Source: Chloroflexota bacterium (GTDB lineage: Bacteria; Chloroflexota; Dehalococcoidia; Lucifugimonadales; Lucifugimonadaceae). From it: a DNA stretch of 64,000 nt. Position numbers and translations under genes: made by a program. Every line of letters begins with the position of its first letter. Position 1 is the stretch's first letter. Where the stretch lies: assembly GCA_013204555.1 (NCBI GenBank), contig JABMNO010000070.1, positions 1 to 64,000 on the forward strand, given 5' to 3'. This document shows, one piece after another, positions 55,449 to 64,000 of the stretch. The notes under the pieces were generated by a model. It made no database searches. It had not been told where the DNA came from and worked only from the letters and a program-made list of their open reading frames with translations.

Positions 55449-55732
55449 ACGTTTGCCCGTGAGGCGTATCCACCTGATCCCACTGAAGACCGGGCAGACA
55501 ATGGCGTGAAATACCCAGAGGACACTACATGTCTGCCTAATTGGCGTGGATTGTCACACAACTTAGATGGCTATGCACGTCATTTCGATACGGTGATTGG
55601 TGAATATGGCGTAAAGAAATCGCTGGGCTCGTCCGTCGCGAAGAAATCCGTAAGAGTTGACTCGGCAGTCTGGAAGGGCAGGTTTTAACCTTGCCGCTAT
55701 CCAAGGTAGGAAGGGAATCGCGAGTCGTCTCG
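55449..55732. other. Intergenic region
   Basis: 284 bp between two minus-strand genes; no gene or clear structure seen. It should hold the promoter of the sensor kinase. Confidence 0.4.
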
Positions 55733-56887
55733 TTAGTCGCCTCGGAACTCCTCATCGGCATTGGCGCGGAAGAAGTCCATGTTCATCTCCAGTCCCAACC
55801 CCGGTAGGTCTGGCACGTGCAGCTGACCTTCTTTGATGACGAGCGGCTTATCGATGAAGATGTCATAGGCGTGGAGGCTATAGCGCGCGGTTTCCAGCTT
55901 GTAGAAGTTGGGCACGGTCATCATTACGTGGGCGCCGGCCAGGACGTTTATTGGGCCGCTGGCATCGTGAGGAGACATTGGGATGTAGTAAGCCTCAGCC
56001 ATGGTGGAGATCTTCTTCATCTCGGATATTCCGCCGGTCCACGTGACGTCTGGCATGACGTAGTCAGCAAGTTCGTTCTCGAAGATGGGGACGAACTCCC
56101 AGCGCGTGTAAAGGCGTTCTCCAACTGAGATGGGCACGTCTATCTGATCGCGGACCTGTTTGAGCGCGTGGTTACTCTCCGGCGGAACAGGCTCTTCCCA
56201 CCAGCCCAGGTTCCATTCGTTCAGCCTGCGAGCCAGACGGACTGTAGTTGGTACGTCGAAACGTGCGTGGGCGTCAATAAGCAGCTCCATGTTGGGGCCA
56301 GCACCCTCGCGAATCGCTGCCGTTACATCTGCCCCAACCTGTTCGAACTCCGGGCTCAGCTTGCCGCTCATGTAGCCGTTCTGCTCTTCAGGCATGGTTG
56401 GGAACGGGTCAAACTTCATTGCAGTGTGGCCGGAGGCAGCGATATCTTTCGCCTCCTGCTTAGCTTCGTCTGGAGAGATGTTGGGACTGGGAAGTGTGTA
56501 GAGCTCAATGGAGTCCCGGACCTTGCCGCCGAGAAGTTTGTAGATTGGCTCACCCAGCATCTTGCCGCGGATGTCCCAGAGAGCGATATCGATACCGCTG
56601 ATGGCGTTCGTAGATGCACCTCGGGAACCCATGTATGTGAACGAGCGGAAGATCTTGTGCCAGATTCGCTCGATCTGGGTTGGGTCGTCGCCAACGAGAA
56701 TGTCGTTGAGTTGCTTGATCATGCCGCAGACGGCGCGATTGGCTACTGGATAGGTTGTGGTGACCTCCCCCCAGCCAGTGATGCCGTCGTCCGTATTGAC
56801 TTCGACAAACAGATAAGTGCCGCGACGACCGAAGTTGTATGCAATGTCAGCGTGGATAAGCCACGGGGTTACGCGGGTGATTTTCAT
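55733..56887 (-). CDS. Enolase-superfamily sugar-acid dehydratase (MR/MLE), copy 2
   Basis: 384 residues from ATG 56887 (AAAGGA six bases upstream); the frame extends to 56941 without support. The same catalytic set as the first copy: TAMKFDPFP, LLIDAHARFD, WWEEPVP, SVGERLYTRW, MPDVTWTGG, MSPHDASGPI. The main differences are a longer N-terminal loop (YNFGRRGTY) and a variable cap segment, where substrate specificity usually lies, so the two may act on different acids. Confidence 0.92.
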   Translation of the reverse strand: MKITRVTPWLIHADIAYNFGRRGTYLFVEVNTDDGITGWGEVTTTYPVANRAVCGMIKQLNDILVGDDPTQIERIWHKIFRSFTYMGSRGASTNAISGIDIALWDIRGKMLGEPIYKLLGGKVRDSIELYTLPSPNISPDEAKQEAKDIAASGHTAMKFDPFPTMPEEQNGYMSGKLSPEFEQVGADVTAAIREGAGPNMELLIDAHARFDVPTTVRLARRLNEWNLGWWEEPVPPESNHALKQVRDQIDVPISVGERLYTRWEFVPIFENELADYVMPDVTWTGGISEMKKISTMAEAYYIPMSPHDASGPINVLAGAHVMMTVPNFYKLETARYSLHAYDIFIDKPLVIKEGQLHVPDLPGLGLEMNMDFFRANADEEFRGD

Positions 56888-56966
56888 TGGAGATCCTTTG
56901 GCTGGATACGGGGGGCGTGAAGCCGATTCTAGCTCAGGCACGGTGGCGGGATTGGTTTAGAGGCGA

Positions 56967-57557
56967 TCAATTAACCGGCCTCTTCAGATTGTGTTCCGCG
57001 TAGAATTTGTCCAGTTCGCTTGCTGACCGGATATGTATCTGCGTCACATGCTGGCCGTAGTCATCAAGGTACTGCTGCCGCCTGGCCAATCGTCGGCTCC
57101 AGGCTCGCGAAAGCCTCAATGTGATGTACCACCATATGATCGACTCTCTACTCAGAAAATTATGACGCCATGTTTCTATGTTTTCGCCGCAGATAAAGTT
57201 TCTATCGCGAGACCGCGCAATACTGCGTTTGAAGATACGCCAGAAGACTGATCGCCACGGCAACTCAAGCCAAATGACCGTGTCGGCGCGCTCAAGAACC
57301 GACTGGCCCAGATGAGAGAGATACTGGCCATCGGCGATCCATGAGGCGCCAGATTCATCCAGAGTCCGGGTAACCAGTGCTTTGAACTCGACAGGGTCAC
57401 GCTCTTTCCAGTTCGGCAGCCAGTACAGCGCGTCCAGTTCAATAACCGGGTAACCAAGATTCTCTCCCAGCGCGCGCGAAAGGGTCGTTTTTCCGCCCCC
57501 GCCCCAGAGTAATATCCGTCGTCCGAGAAGGCTGTGTGAACTGTCCATATCAATCAT
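56967..57557 (-). CDS. P-loop kinase, adenylate kinase/FlaR-like
   Basis: 196 residues. Nucleotide-binding start RRILLWGGGGKTTLSRALG, acceptor-binding region YPVIELDALYWLPNWKERD, WIADGQYL, and an Arg-rich lid. These topology-modulation/FlaR-type proteins phosphorylate unknown small molecules. The P-loop reads WGGGGKTT, apparently one residue shorter than the usual G-x4-GK[S/T], which may affect activity. Divergent from the hybrid sensor at 57773. Confidence 0.78.
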   Translation of the reverse strand: MIDMDSSHSLLGRRILLWGGGGKTTLSRALGENLGYPVIELDALYWLPNWKERDPVEFKALVTRTLDESGASWIADGQYLSHLGQSVLERADTVIWLELPWRSVFWRIFKRSIARSRDRNFICGENIETWRHNFLSRESIIWWYITLRLSRAWSRRLARRQQYLDDYGQHVTQIHIRSASELDKFYAEHNLKRPVN

Positions 57558-57772
57558 GATTTCAGCGCTGAACAGGAATGATTTGGGTTGATTTACCTCT
57601 GCTCAAGTGTGCCATATCACTCAAGCAGGGGGGTCCATATTGTGCGGTCGTGTGAGGGATTCCGCCCGGATACTGGGCGAAAAGGCGAGTGTCCGTGACC
57701 TTGAACTGCCTCAACATCAAGTAAGGACTTGGACGGCGTTCATCAATAGATCATCTGTCATGGCGTGGAGCG

Positions 57773-59545
57773 GTGATTGATCAAATGATTGGTAATAATC
57801 GACACGTGTATAGCGTTTTGCTAGTTGAGAAGAATGCGGAGCAAGCGCGCGCCATTCAAGAACTCCTCATTCAACCCGTTGGTGTGAACGCTATCGTGGC
57901 GCATGAAACGGATGTGAATTCCGCGCTGAAGCGTCTCGCCCAGACCAGTTTTGACGCGATCCTTCTGGATATCTCAGGTACGAGATCATCTGGAGTTGAA
58001 AGCCTGCGAGCAATAATCGGTTCCGTTGATCGAACTGCCGTCATTGCAATGTCCGATGACGATGATCCTGAACGAATCGCTCTGGTGATCAAAAATGGAG
58101 CTCAGGACTGTCTAAACAAGAGCGATATCAATGCAGGATATCTCGCTCGCTCGATTGGCAATTCTGTCGAACGGCAACGGAATGTCGTCGAGAGAGACGC
58201 CCTTGCCGAGATTGGTCGAATCGTTTCGTCGACGGTCAACATCGGTTCCGTACTTGATCAATTGGGCTATGAGATTGGTCGGCTTGTGCCGTTGGACCGG
58301 CTCGAAATCTCCAAAACGGAATTTGATAAGTCCCGGATAGTTGATGAATTCGTCTGGGGAGTTCGGATCGATGGTTGGGACGATAAGCCCTCTCATCCAA
58401 TGCTTGGTGCACGATCAGTCGCCGCGCTGGGATCTGGAAGAGGCGGATTCGCCACAATTCATCCGGGTGACGGATTCACAGAATTTGATGCAGGCCAGTT
58501 ATCTATTGAAGCCGGCCTTATGTCCGGGATGTTCGCCCCGTTGATTTCCAACGGCGAGGTATTTGGAACGCTCAGCGTCAAATCCCGAACTCCCGATGTA
58601 TATGATGAGTCGCATTTCGCTTCCTTGAAAATGATCGCTGATCAGGTGGCTGGTGCCTTGCGGGTGGCCGATCTTTACGATCAGGCGCTGATGTGGGCGC
58701 AGGATAAGGAGCACCGGATACTCCTGGAGGCTGAAAAGCTGGAACTGGAGCGGGTCAGCCGCTCTAAGAGCGAGTTCATCGCTACCGTTTCGCACGAGTT
58801 GAAGACGCCGCTCACCAGTATCAATGCGTTTGTGGACATACTTTCACGTAACCGGTCCGGCACGCTCGATAAAAAGCAGCTTGAGCAGATTGAGATCATT
58901 CGTCGCAATGGTCAGCGCCTGGATATGCTCATAAATGATCTGCTGGATATATCACGGATCGATTCAGGCAGACTTGCCCTCAGTCTGGTTCCGTTCGATG
59001 CAAATCATGTAATTACCGACCTGGCATCCAGTTTTGAACCGATCGCCAGGGGAAAATCGCAGACCATAGAAGTCGCGGTGCCTGAAATCCCCACATGGAT
59101 TCGTGCGGATCAGGCACGCATCTCTCAGGTTGTCAGTAATCTTCTTGCCAACGCCAGCAAATATTCCGGCCCAGAACGTGTGATTCAACTCAGGGTGAGT
59201 GTGGTTTCGAAAACGCTGCAAATTGAGGTCGTAGATTCCGGGATAGGCATCGCCGAAGAAGACATAGCCAATGTGTTTGGCCCGTTCTTCAGGGCCGATA
59301 ATATAGCGACTCGCTCGGTATCTGGAACAGGACTTGGCCTGACAATTGCCAAGACGATTATCGACCTGCATGCAGGGGAGATTTCAGTATCCAGTAAATA
59401 TGGATCCGGCACGAAAGTGACGATCACGCTCCCGGGCATCATTGATTCACAAGTGGCCGCAGAGGAGCTGGCGGCGCTGAACCATCCGGTGGTGCCACGT
59501 TCGCGCCTTGAGTTCATAGAAATTGATTCAGGCTGGGCGGCCTGA
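57773..59545 (+). CDS. Receiver-GAF-histidine kinase hybrid
   Basis: 590 residues, cytosolic. N-terminal receiver (about 13-130) with phospho-acceptor in AILLDISG and the late Lys in CLNKSD, but the acidic pocket residue pair is reduced (LLVEKN). A GAF domain (about 140-300), H-box FIATVSHELKTPLTSINAF, N-box NLLANASKYS, and G-boxes VDSGIGIA and GTGLGLTI follow. Input by phosphorelay and small ligand is likely. The kinase half is close to that of the 1108-residue sensor. GTG start with GGAG very near; ATG 57785 is an alternative. Confidence 0.9.
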   Translation: MIDQMIGNNRHVYSVLLVEKNAEQARAIQELLIQPVGVNAIVAHETDVNSALKRLAQTSFDAILLDISGTRSSGVESLRAIIGSVDRTAVIAMSDDDDPERIALVIKNGAQDCLNKSDINAGYLARSIGNSVERQRNVVERDALAEIGRIVSSTVNIGSVLDQLGYEIGRLVPLDRLEISKTEFDKSRIVDEFVWGVRIDGWDDKPSHPMLGARSVAALGSGRGGFATIHPGDGFTEFDAGQLSIEAGLMSGMFAPLISNGEVFGTLSVKSRTPDVYDESHFASLKMIADQVAGALRVADLYDQALMWAQDKEHRILLEAEKLELERVSRSKSEFIATVSHELKTPLTSINAFVDILSRNRSGTLDKKQLEQIEIIRRNGQRLDMLINDLLDISRIDSGRLALSLVPFDANHVITDLASSFEPIARGKSQTIEVAVPEIPTWIRADQARISQVVSNLLANASKYSGPERVIQLRVSVVSKTLQIEVVDSGIGIAEEDIANVFGPFFRADNIATRSVSGTGLGLTIAKTIIDLHAGEISVSSKYGSGTKVTITLPGIIDSQVAAEELAALNHPVVPRSRLEFIEIDSGWAA

Positions 59546-59613
59546 TACCACTGCCCCTGTAGCTCGTTTATGATGCGCTCTCGATCTCCCTGCTAGCTTC
59601 GAGAGGAACCATA

Positions 59614-60498
59614 ATGATCTGGGTAGACGATCTGGCCAATCCTGAAGGGCCTGTACTTCTGCCGGACGGCAGCTGGGCGCTGGTGGAAATGCACGCCGAC
59701 CGCGGCTGGCTCCTCCACATCAGCGCAGATGGCAAATCTCGCGAGGTCATCCTGAAGACCGGGCGACCGAATGGGATGTGTATCGATGCCAACGGTACCT
59801 TCTGGGTGGCGGAGTCGATAAATCCTCCTTCCCTTCTCAAAGTCGAATGGGATGGATCAGGCGCAGGCAAGTCCGAAATTTTCCTGGAAGGTGACGGAGA
59901 TGGCCCATTTCTCTTCCCAAATGATCTGGCGTTTGGGCCTGACGGACTCCTCTATATGACCGACTCAGGTGTGGCCTCCGGTGATTGGGGGAGGCTCAGC
60001 CCGGCTGAGCGTGCGAAGCAGGGTACCGACGGCCGACTCTACCGAATCGATATTGAATCAAAGTCCATCGAAAAGCTGGACTCAGGACTCCCATTCGCCA
60101 ATGGCATCGCGTTCGGTTCGGATGATGCCATCTACGTCTCAACGACGATCGATGGGCAGGTTTACCGGTATGAGTACACCAACGGAAACATTGGCCCGCG
60201 TGAACATTTCGCTGATCTGATTGATCCTGCCAAGCCTGCGGGATTCAGGGGTGGCGATGGCATGGCCTTTGGCGCGGATGGCAATCTGTACGCCGCCGTC
60301 GTGGGGCAGGGCGATGTGACGATTCTTGGCAAGAGCGGAGAAGTCGTCGATCGCATCCAGCTTGCCGGTCCCGCACCAACCAACGTGGCGTTCGGCCCTG
60401 ATGGTGAGCAGAAGATCTACGTGACGGAGCAGGGCGTCGGCCACTTCGAGACGCATGAAGTTGGAACCTCTGGAGCAGCCCTCTATGCCAGAAAGTAG
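59614..60498 (+). CDS. SMP-30/gluconolactonase-family protein
   Basis: 294 residues, six-bladed propeller. Metal ligands: Glu11 in NPEGPVLLPDG, Asn in FPNDLAFGPDG with the Asp of MTDSG, and FANGIAFGSDD. GAGAGGAA lies just before the ATG. Hydrolyses sugar lactones to acids, which would feed the dehydratases nearby. Its 3' end overlaps the sulfatase gene by 14 bp. Confidence 0.9.
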   Translation: MIWVDDLANPEGPVLLPDGSWALVEMHADRGWLLHISADGKSREVILKTGRPNGMCIDANGTFWVAESINPPSLLKVEWDGSGAGKSEIFLEGDGDGPFLFPNDLAFGPDGLLYMTDSGVASGDWGRLSPAERAKQGTDGRLYRIDIESKSIEKLDSGLPFANGIAFGSDDAIYVSTTIDGQVYRYEYTNGNIGPREHFADLIDPAKPAGFRGGDGMAFGADGNLYAAVVGQGDVTILGKSGEVVDRIQLAGPAPTNVAFGPDGEQKIYVTEQGVGHFETHEVGTSGAALYARK

Positions 60499-61966
60499 CC
60501 AACAAGACCAGCGTCCCAACATCCTCGTAATCATCTCCGATCAGCAGCGTCGCGACTCCCTGGGCTGCTACGGCAACGACTGGATTGAGACCCCCGCGTT
60601 GAACGCCCTCGCAGACCGCAGCTACGTCTTTGAGAACGCCTACGTGATGCAGGCCGTCTGTACTCCCGCCCGCGCCACGCTCATGACCGGCCTCTACCCG
60701 CACTCCGCCAAAGTTGTGCGGAATAGCCAGCCCGGCCGCTTCATGAGCAACCTGCCAGAGGACGTCAAAACAATCGCTGAAATGGCACCGGATGAGTACG
60801 TCTGCGCCAAGTTCGGCAAGTGGCATCTTGGGGATGACCTGATCCCGCAGCACGGCTTCGAGGAGTGGGTCTCCACTGAAGACGCTCACGACGCCAACTA
60901 CCCCAACTTCCAGACCCGCGAAGGCCGCTTCAGACACTCCGACTACTACGACTATCTCGTCGAACACGGCTACGAGCCTGAAGGCGAGGCAGACGGCCAC
61001 CTATCGCATACGCAAACTCAGCGCGGCTTCCTACCTGAAGAGCACACCATGGCGTCGTTCCTGGGCGACCGCGCCGCTGAGTTCATCACCCGACAGTCCG
61101 ACTCTGACCGACCGTTCCTGATGTACCTCACCATGTTTGAGCCGCACCCGCCCTACAACGGCCCGCTCAACGACCTCTACGACCCCGATTCGATTCCCGA
61201 CGGTCCACTGTTGAACACCAAGCCAGCCGCCAACACGCCGCTGTTTAGCCGCCTGCGCTCAGACCGCCACACCGCCGAAGCCGAAGCAACCGGCGACGCC
61301 ACAAAGTACTGGCGCGAGCTACGCGCCCGCTACTACGGCAACGTAACAGTGCTCGATCGCGCCGTCGCAAAAACGCTGGATGCGCTGGAGGCGTCCGGCA
61401 TGGCAGACAACACAGTGGTCGTATTCACCACCGACCATGGCGACAGTCTGGGTGACCGGGGAATGATCAACAAACGCTCGTTCTACGAAGAGGTCTCCCG
61501 CGTCCCCTGCATGATGGCCATCCCATGGATGAGCGGCCAGCAACTCCGCGTCAACGGCAGCTTCGGCCAGATCGACATCGTCCCAACGCTCCTCGACCTC
61601 ATGGGCGCTGAACTCCCAGACCACCTGCAAGGCCAGAGCATCGTCGACGAGCTAATGGGCAGTCGCCAACTTGAACGAGACGTATTCATGCAATGGCACG
61701 GTGGCGCAGCAACAGTCCCCCTCGGAGACGCCGCAATCGAACAAATGTCCACCGTCCCCTGGCGCTCAGTAGTGAGTGGCGACCGCTGGAAACTAAACCT
61801 CTCCCCCGGCGATCAGTGCGAACTCTACAACCTCAACACCGACCCCCTCGAGCTAACGAACTTGTTCGATATGCCGGAGCACCGAGACCGAGTCCGAGAC
61901 CTTGCCGCAAGGATCCGAATCTGGCAAGAAGAAACTGGAGACAACCTGGCGCTGCCGGCTACGTGA
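60485..61966 (+). CDS. Type I sulfatase (formylglycine-dependent)
   Basis: 493 residues from ATG 60485. The sulfatase signature CTPARATLMTGLYPH supplies Cys59 for conversion to formylglycine. Metal ligands in ILVIISDQQRRD and FTTDHGDSLGD; LGKWH-type block KFGKWHLGDD. No signal peptide is visible, so it is probably cytosolic. Removes sulfate esters from sugars or small organics. Coupled to the lactonase gene, which suggests breakdown of sulfated sugars. Confidence 0.94.
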   Translation: MPESSQQDQRPNILVIISDQQRRDSLGCYGNDWIETPALNALADRSYVFENAYVMQAVCTPARATLMTGLYPHSAKVVRNSQPGRFMSNLPEDVKTIAEMAPDEYVCAKFGKWHLGDDLIPQHGFEEWVSTEDAHDANYPNFQTREGRFRHSDYYDYLVEHGYEPEGEADGHLSHTQTQRGFLPEEHTMASFLGDRAAEFITRQSDSDRPFLMYLTMFEPHPPYNGPLNDLYDPDSIPDGPLLNTKPAANTPLFSRLRSDRHTAEAEATGDATKYWRELRARYYGNVTVLDRAVAKTLDALEASGMADNTVVVFTTDHGDSLGDRGMINKRSFYEEVSRVPCMMAIPWMSGQQLRVNGSFGQIDIVPTLLDLMGAELPDHLQGQSIVDELMGSRQLERDVFMQWHGGAATVPLGDAAIEQMSTVPWRSVVSGDRWKLNLSPGDQCELYNLNTDPLELTNLFDMPEHRDRVRDLAARIRIWQEETGDNLALPAT

Positions 61967-61977
61967 GTGCCTCGTAC

Positions 61978-62244
61978 CTACCGCACGGACATAGCGAAGC
62001 TGGTAATTCGAACGGAGCCGCTGGGGCTCGCAGCAATGTCACCCTGAGCCCCGCGTGAGGGCCTCTGCCAGTCTCGAATTACCCAAATGGCACATCAACC
62101 AAAAGAACTACTCCCCACGCAAGGGTTTCGGCTCCACGTGACGTTCACCTACATCATGACTGGCAGAGGCCCTCACGTCCGTCGCGGAGCCTCCCTCCTC
62201 AGGGTGACATGTGTGGCTACCGCACGGGCACAGCAAAGCTGGTA
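61978..62244 (+). repeat. Direct repeat pair of 28 bp
   Basis: CTACCGCACGGACATAGCGA... at 61978-62005 and CTACCGCACGGGCACAGCAA... at 62217-62244 match at 25 of 28 positions and flank the inverted-repeat element at 62037-62209. No coding frame of note lies between them. Confidence 0.6.
62037..62209. repeat. Inverted-repeat element (MITE-like), 173 bp
   Basis: Ends TGTCACCCTGAG (62037-62048) and CTCAGGGTGACA (62198-62209) are perfect inverted repeats, with a second perfect 18-bp pair GTGAGGGCCTCTGCCAGT (62055-62072) / ACTGGCAGAGGCCCTCAC (62159-62176). Non-coding. Probably a non-autonomous element or REP-like unit. Confidence 0.65.
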
Positions 62245-62563
62245 CTAGCAGACACGCCCTCTCCTCTTCGACCCGTCGCGTGGGCATCCCTGCCCACAGA
62301 AAACGCGGGCTAGAAGCCCGCGCGACGGAACAGGAAAACCGCAGACACTCCCAGCACCCCCGCGCTAACGGCCCGTGCGGCAGGCACCGCCTTCGCCCCC
62401 CAGCGGATTTGCGCTCAGTGCCCGTGCGGCAGACACCCGCGTGCGGCAGGCACCCCCGCCCACATCACCGGCGCACACCACATCCGTCGTTCCGGCGGAG
62501 GCCGGAACCCAGGCACGTCCACGATGATTAACACCCAGAGCACATACGCCCGCCCCCAGCGAA

Positions 62564-62725
62564 ATGTCATCCAGAGCGAAGGCGCCTCCGCGCCGAAGTC
62601 GAAGGATCTGCGGTGGTGGATGCAACGGGGAGGTTGGCGTGGCGGGCGTGGCTGAAACCACCCTCTTCTGGTACACGGAGGTTTCAGATCCTTCGACTCC
62701 GCTACCGCTGCATTCTGGATGACAT
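62564..62725. repeat. Inverted-repeat element, 162 bp
   Basis: ATGTCATCCAG (62564-62574) pairs with CTGGATGACAT (62715-62725), and GTCGAAGGATCTG (62598-62610) with CAGATCCTTCGAC (62685-62697). Non-coding, MITE/REP-like, different in sequence from the one at 62037. Confidence 0.6.
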
Positions 62726-62795
62726 GGGTGTGGGCGCGTTTGTGTGGCATGTAAGTCTGTGAGTGTGATTGGGCGCGTTGAATTGACCTTTGGTT

Positions 62796-62867
62796 AGGTC
62801 CCTCTTCCTAAGTGCCTCCATGGCAAATGGTCAGGTCCCTTTTTTACGTGCCTCCATGGCAGATGGC
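62796..62867 (+). repeat. Two tandem units of about 36 bp
   Basis: AGGTCCCTCTTCCTAAGTGC...CCATGGCAAATGG is followed 37 bp later by AGGTCCCTTTTTTACGTGC...CCATGGCAGATGG. Only two units, no spacers. Confidence 0.6.
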
Positions 62868-63292
62868 TTCTTCACGTGAATACATGGTGTCCCACCGGCT
62901 GATCCACACACGCCAGTCAGCCGCCGAGGTGTGCGTGTTGGTAGGACGTGTACTTAGCTTCGAGTGGGATGGCGGAGGGAAGGTGACGGCGATGGATCAC
63001 AGATCAATGCGAAGATGTGAATGATTGGCTCTTCTACGAGGATAAGATCCGAGAAGTTGCGGTATTTCATTGTTTTCTCGATCAGAGACAGAATGTGTTC
63101 CGTTTGACCTACGCGGTGGATCGATTCAATACTCAAAACCTAGGAGCGATGTTCAAGGATCAGGATTGTGGCGTAACGCTGGAATCTGTGTGGGGTGCGA
63201 GGAAATCGTTAAATTGCTGGCCGACGGCCAACTAGCGACCTGAACATCATGCAGTGAGCAGAGACGTGTGTGCCCGATGGAGAATCAAGACA

Positions 63293-64000
63293 ATGCCCAA
63301 AAACAGTATCGATAGTGCCCACGCGATTTTTCATAATGCGTCAGCCACCGGCGAGCTCCAATCTGCATTCGAATCTCTTGGAAATGAATTGTATCTACGA
63401 TCTCTCGCGGTCAGAGGCTCTAGACTGGAAAATGATCCTCGGTTTGATCACTCCGATTTAGCGGGATATTTTAGCTATGTGTCCAATCGACTATCGGACG
63501 TATTTGCTCGACTTCTGTATCTGCGCTGGACGGAGCAGCGATTGATTTCTGAAGGTACTGATCAGGCTCAATCCGAATGGCGAATGTTCTCGGGATTGGG
63601 GATCAATGATTTTCATGCTGACATCGCGTCGGCGATGGATTCAATTGCTCCAGTGGTCATTGAGTCAATGATTGGAATGCGTAAAAAAGATATTCGAAAG
63701 ATGCCAGGGTTTCCGGCAATCACAGACGATAGCAATAGACGGAATCGAATTACCGGCTGATATTGTGCAGATAATTGACTCGGCGAGTTTGTGGTGGCCC
63801 GCAGTGAAGAAAATCCGAGATTCAGTAATGCATCGTGAACACGATCGAATCGTTTTCGGGAATCTTGGTGATTCACTGCAATTTCAAATCTACGATAAGA
63901 CCAGAAAACCACTGATGATCAATCCCCGATTGCTCGTGTCAGGCGCGCACAACGTCGTGGGCTTCAATATTTATTCTGCGTATGTTATTGGCAATCTGTG
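63293..64000 (+). pseudogene. HEPN-like gene, apparently frameshifted, runs off window
   Basis: ATG 63293 opens a 155-codon frame (FESLGNELYLRSLAVRGSRL, LAGYFSYVSNRLSDVFARLL) that ends at 63760. From about 63671 the +1 frame is open to the window end and reads as a natural continuation: LPADIVQIIDSASLWWPAVKKIRDSVMHREHD, then FGNLGDSLQFQIYDKTRK. The R-x4-H in IRDSVMH recalls HEPN nuclease/scaffold domains. A frameshift near 63700-63760 is likely, or two overlapping genes. Codon and base composition are more AT-rich than the neighbours. Family assignment is tentative. Confidence 0.45.

Larger units (their letters stand above)
62245..63292. other. Long non-coding, repeat-rich region
   Basis: About 1 kb without a convincing gene. 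It contains repeated GTGCGGCAG(A/G)CACC units (62375-62455), a CCGTCGTTCCGGCGGAGGCCGGAA hairpin near 62485-62510, the inverted-repeat element at 62564, the tandem repeat at 62796, and AT-richer sequence toward the next gene. Confidence 0.5.

Noticed and set aside
61978-62867. Possible CRISPR array
   Set aside because: Repeats are of different families, at most two or three copies each, without regular spacers, and no cas genes are near.
63017-63235. 72-codon plus-strand frame before the HEPN-like gene
   Set aside because: Composition is somewhat protein-like, but no ribosome site or family is visible and it could be debris; not strong enough to call.

Overview
The window looks like the chromosome of a bacterium of the phylum Chloroflexota, most likely of the marine SAR202 / Dehalococcoidia-related kind. 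This is inferred from content: an A2-type haem-copper oxidase, a menaquinone-linked succinate dehydrogenase/fumarate reductase beside a MenG-like methyltransferase, a Ser/Thr kinase fused to an AAA ATPase, duplicated enolase-superfamily dehydratases, a GMC oxidoreductase, and DUF3987 mobile-element debris. No rRNA or other decisive taxonomic marker is present.

Layout. 1-7 kb: a truncated kinase-ATPase, tRNA-Leu(UAA), a two-component system, and a divergent four-gene cluster (Asp/His-rich membrane protein, Pro/Ala/Thr-rich membrane protein, ApbE flavin transferase, ferric-reductase-like haem b protein). The sensor kinase and the first cluster protein both carry Asp/His tracts, so this reads as a metal-responsive extracytosolic redox module and is the best candidate here for a little-described system. 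7-14 kb: a chemoreceptor, a cytochrome c lipoprotein and a coxB-coxA-cox4-coxC operon. 14-22.5 kb: a keto-acid hydratase, a hypothetical gene, frdCAB followed by a menG-like gene, a partly duplicated lipoprotein, RidA and an MFS carrier.

22.5-29.1 kb: an old genomic island. A decayed 48-bp copy of the 3' part of tRNA-Cys (22503-22550) is a direct repeat of the intact tRNA-Cys at 29070. Between them lie a broken DUF3987 primase/helicase gene with its usual small neighbours, several hypothetical genes, and a pentapeptide-repeat protein fused to a K+-channel-like pore. No integrase was recognised. 29.1-29.9 kb: tRNA-Trp, -Leu(GAG), -Cys, and a 344-bp IS3-family remnant. 30-33.4 kb: ruvCAB and a sugar-nucleotide/uronate-type SDR. 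33.4-36.6 kb: a 1057-residue repetitive surface protein with an archaellar FlaF/FlaG-like start. 37-44.8 kb: two paralogous heterodimeric ABC exporter operons that share an identical 14-bp upstream motif.

45-62 kb: a catabolic and sensory region. It holds a pterin dehydratase, nitroreductase, aldo-keto reductase, DUF2461, an amidohydrolase coupled to a GMC oxidoreductase, a VOC protein, two enolase-superfamily dehydratases, two large GAF-type histidine kinases without dedicated regulators, an SMP-30 lactonase and a sulfatase. This suggests scavenging of oxidised sugars and sugar acids from organic matter. 62-63.3 kb is non-coding and full of inverted repeats. The window ends in a frameshifted, AT-richer gene with a HEPN-like Rx4H motif.
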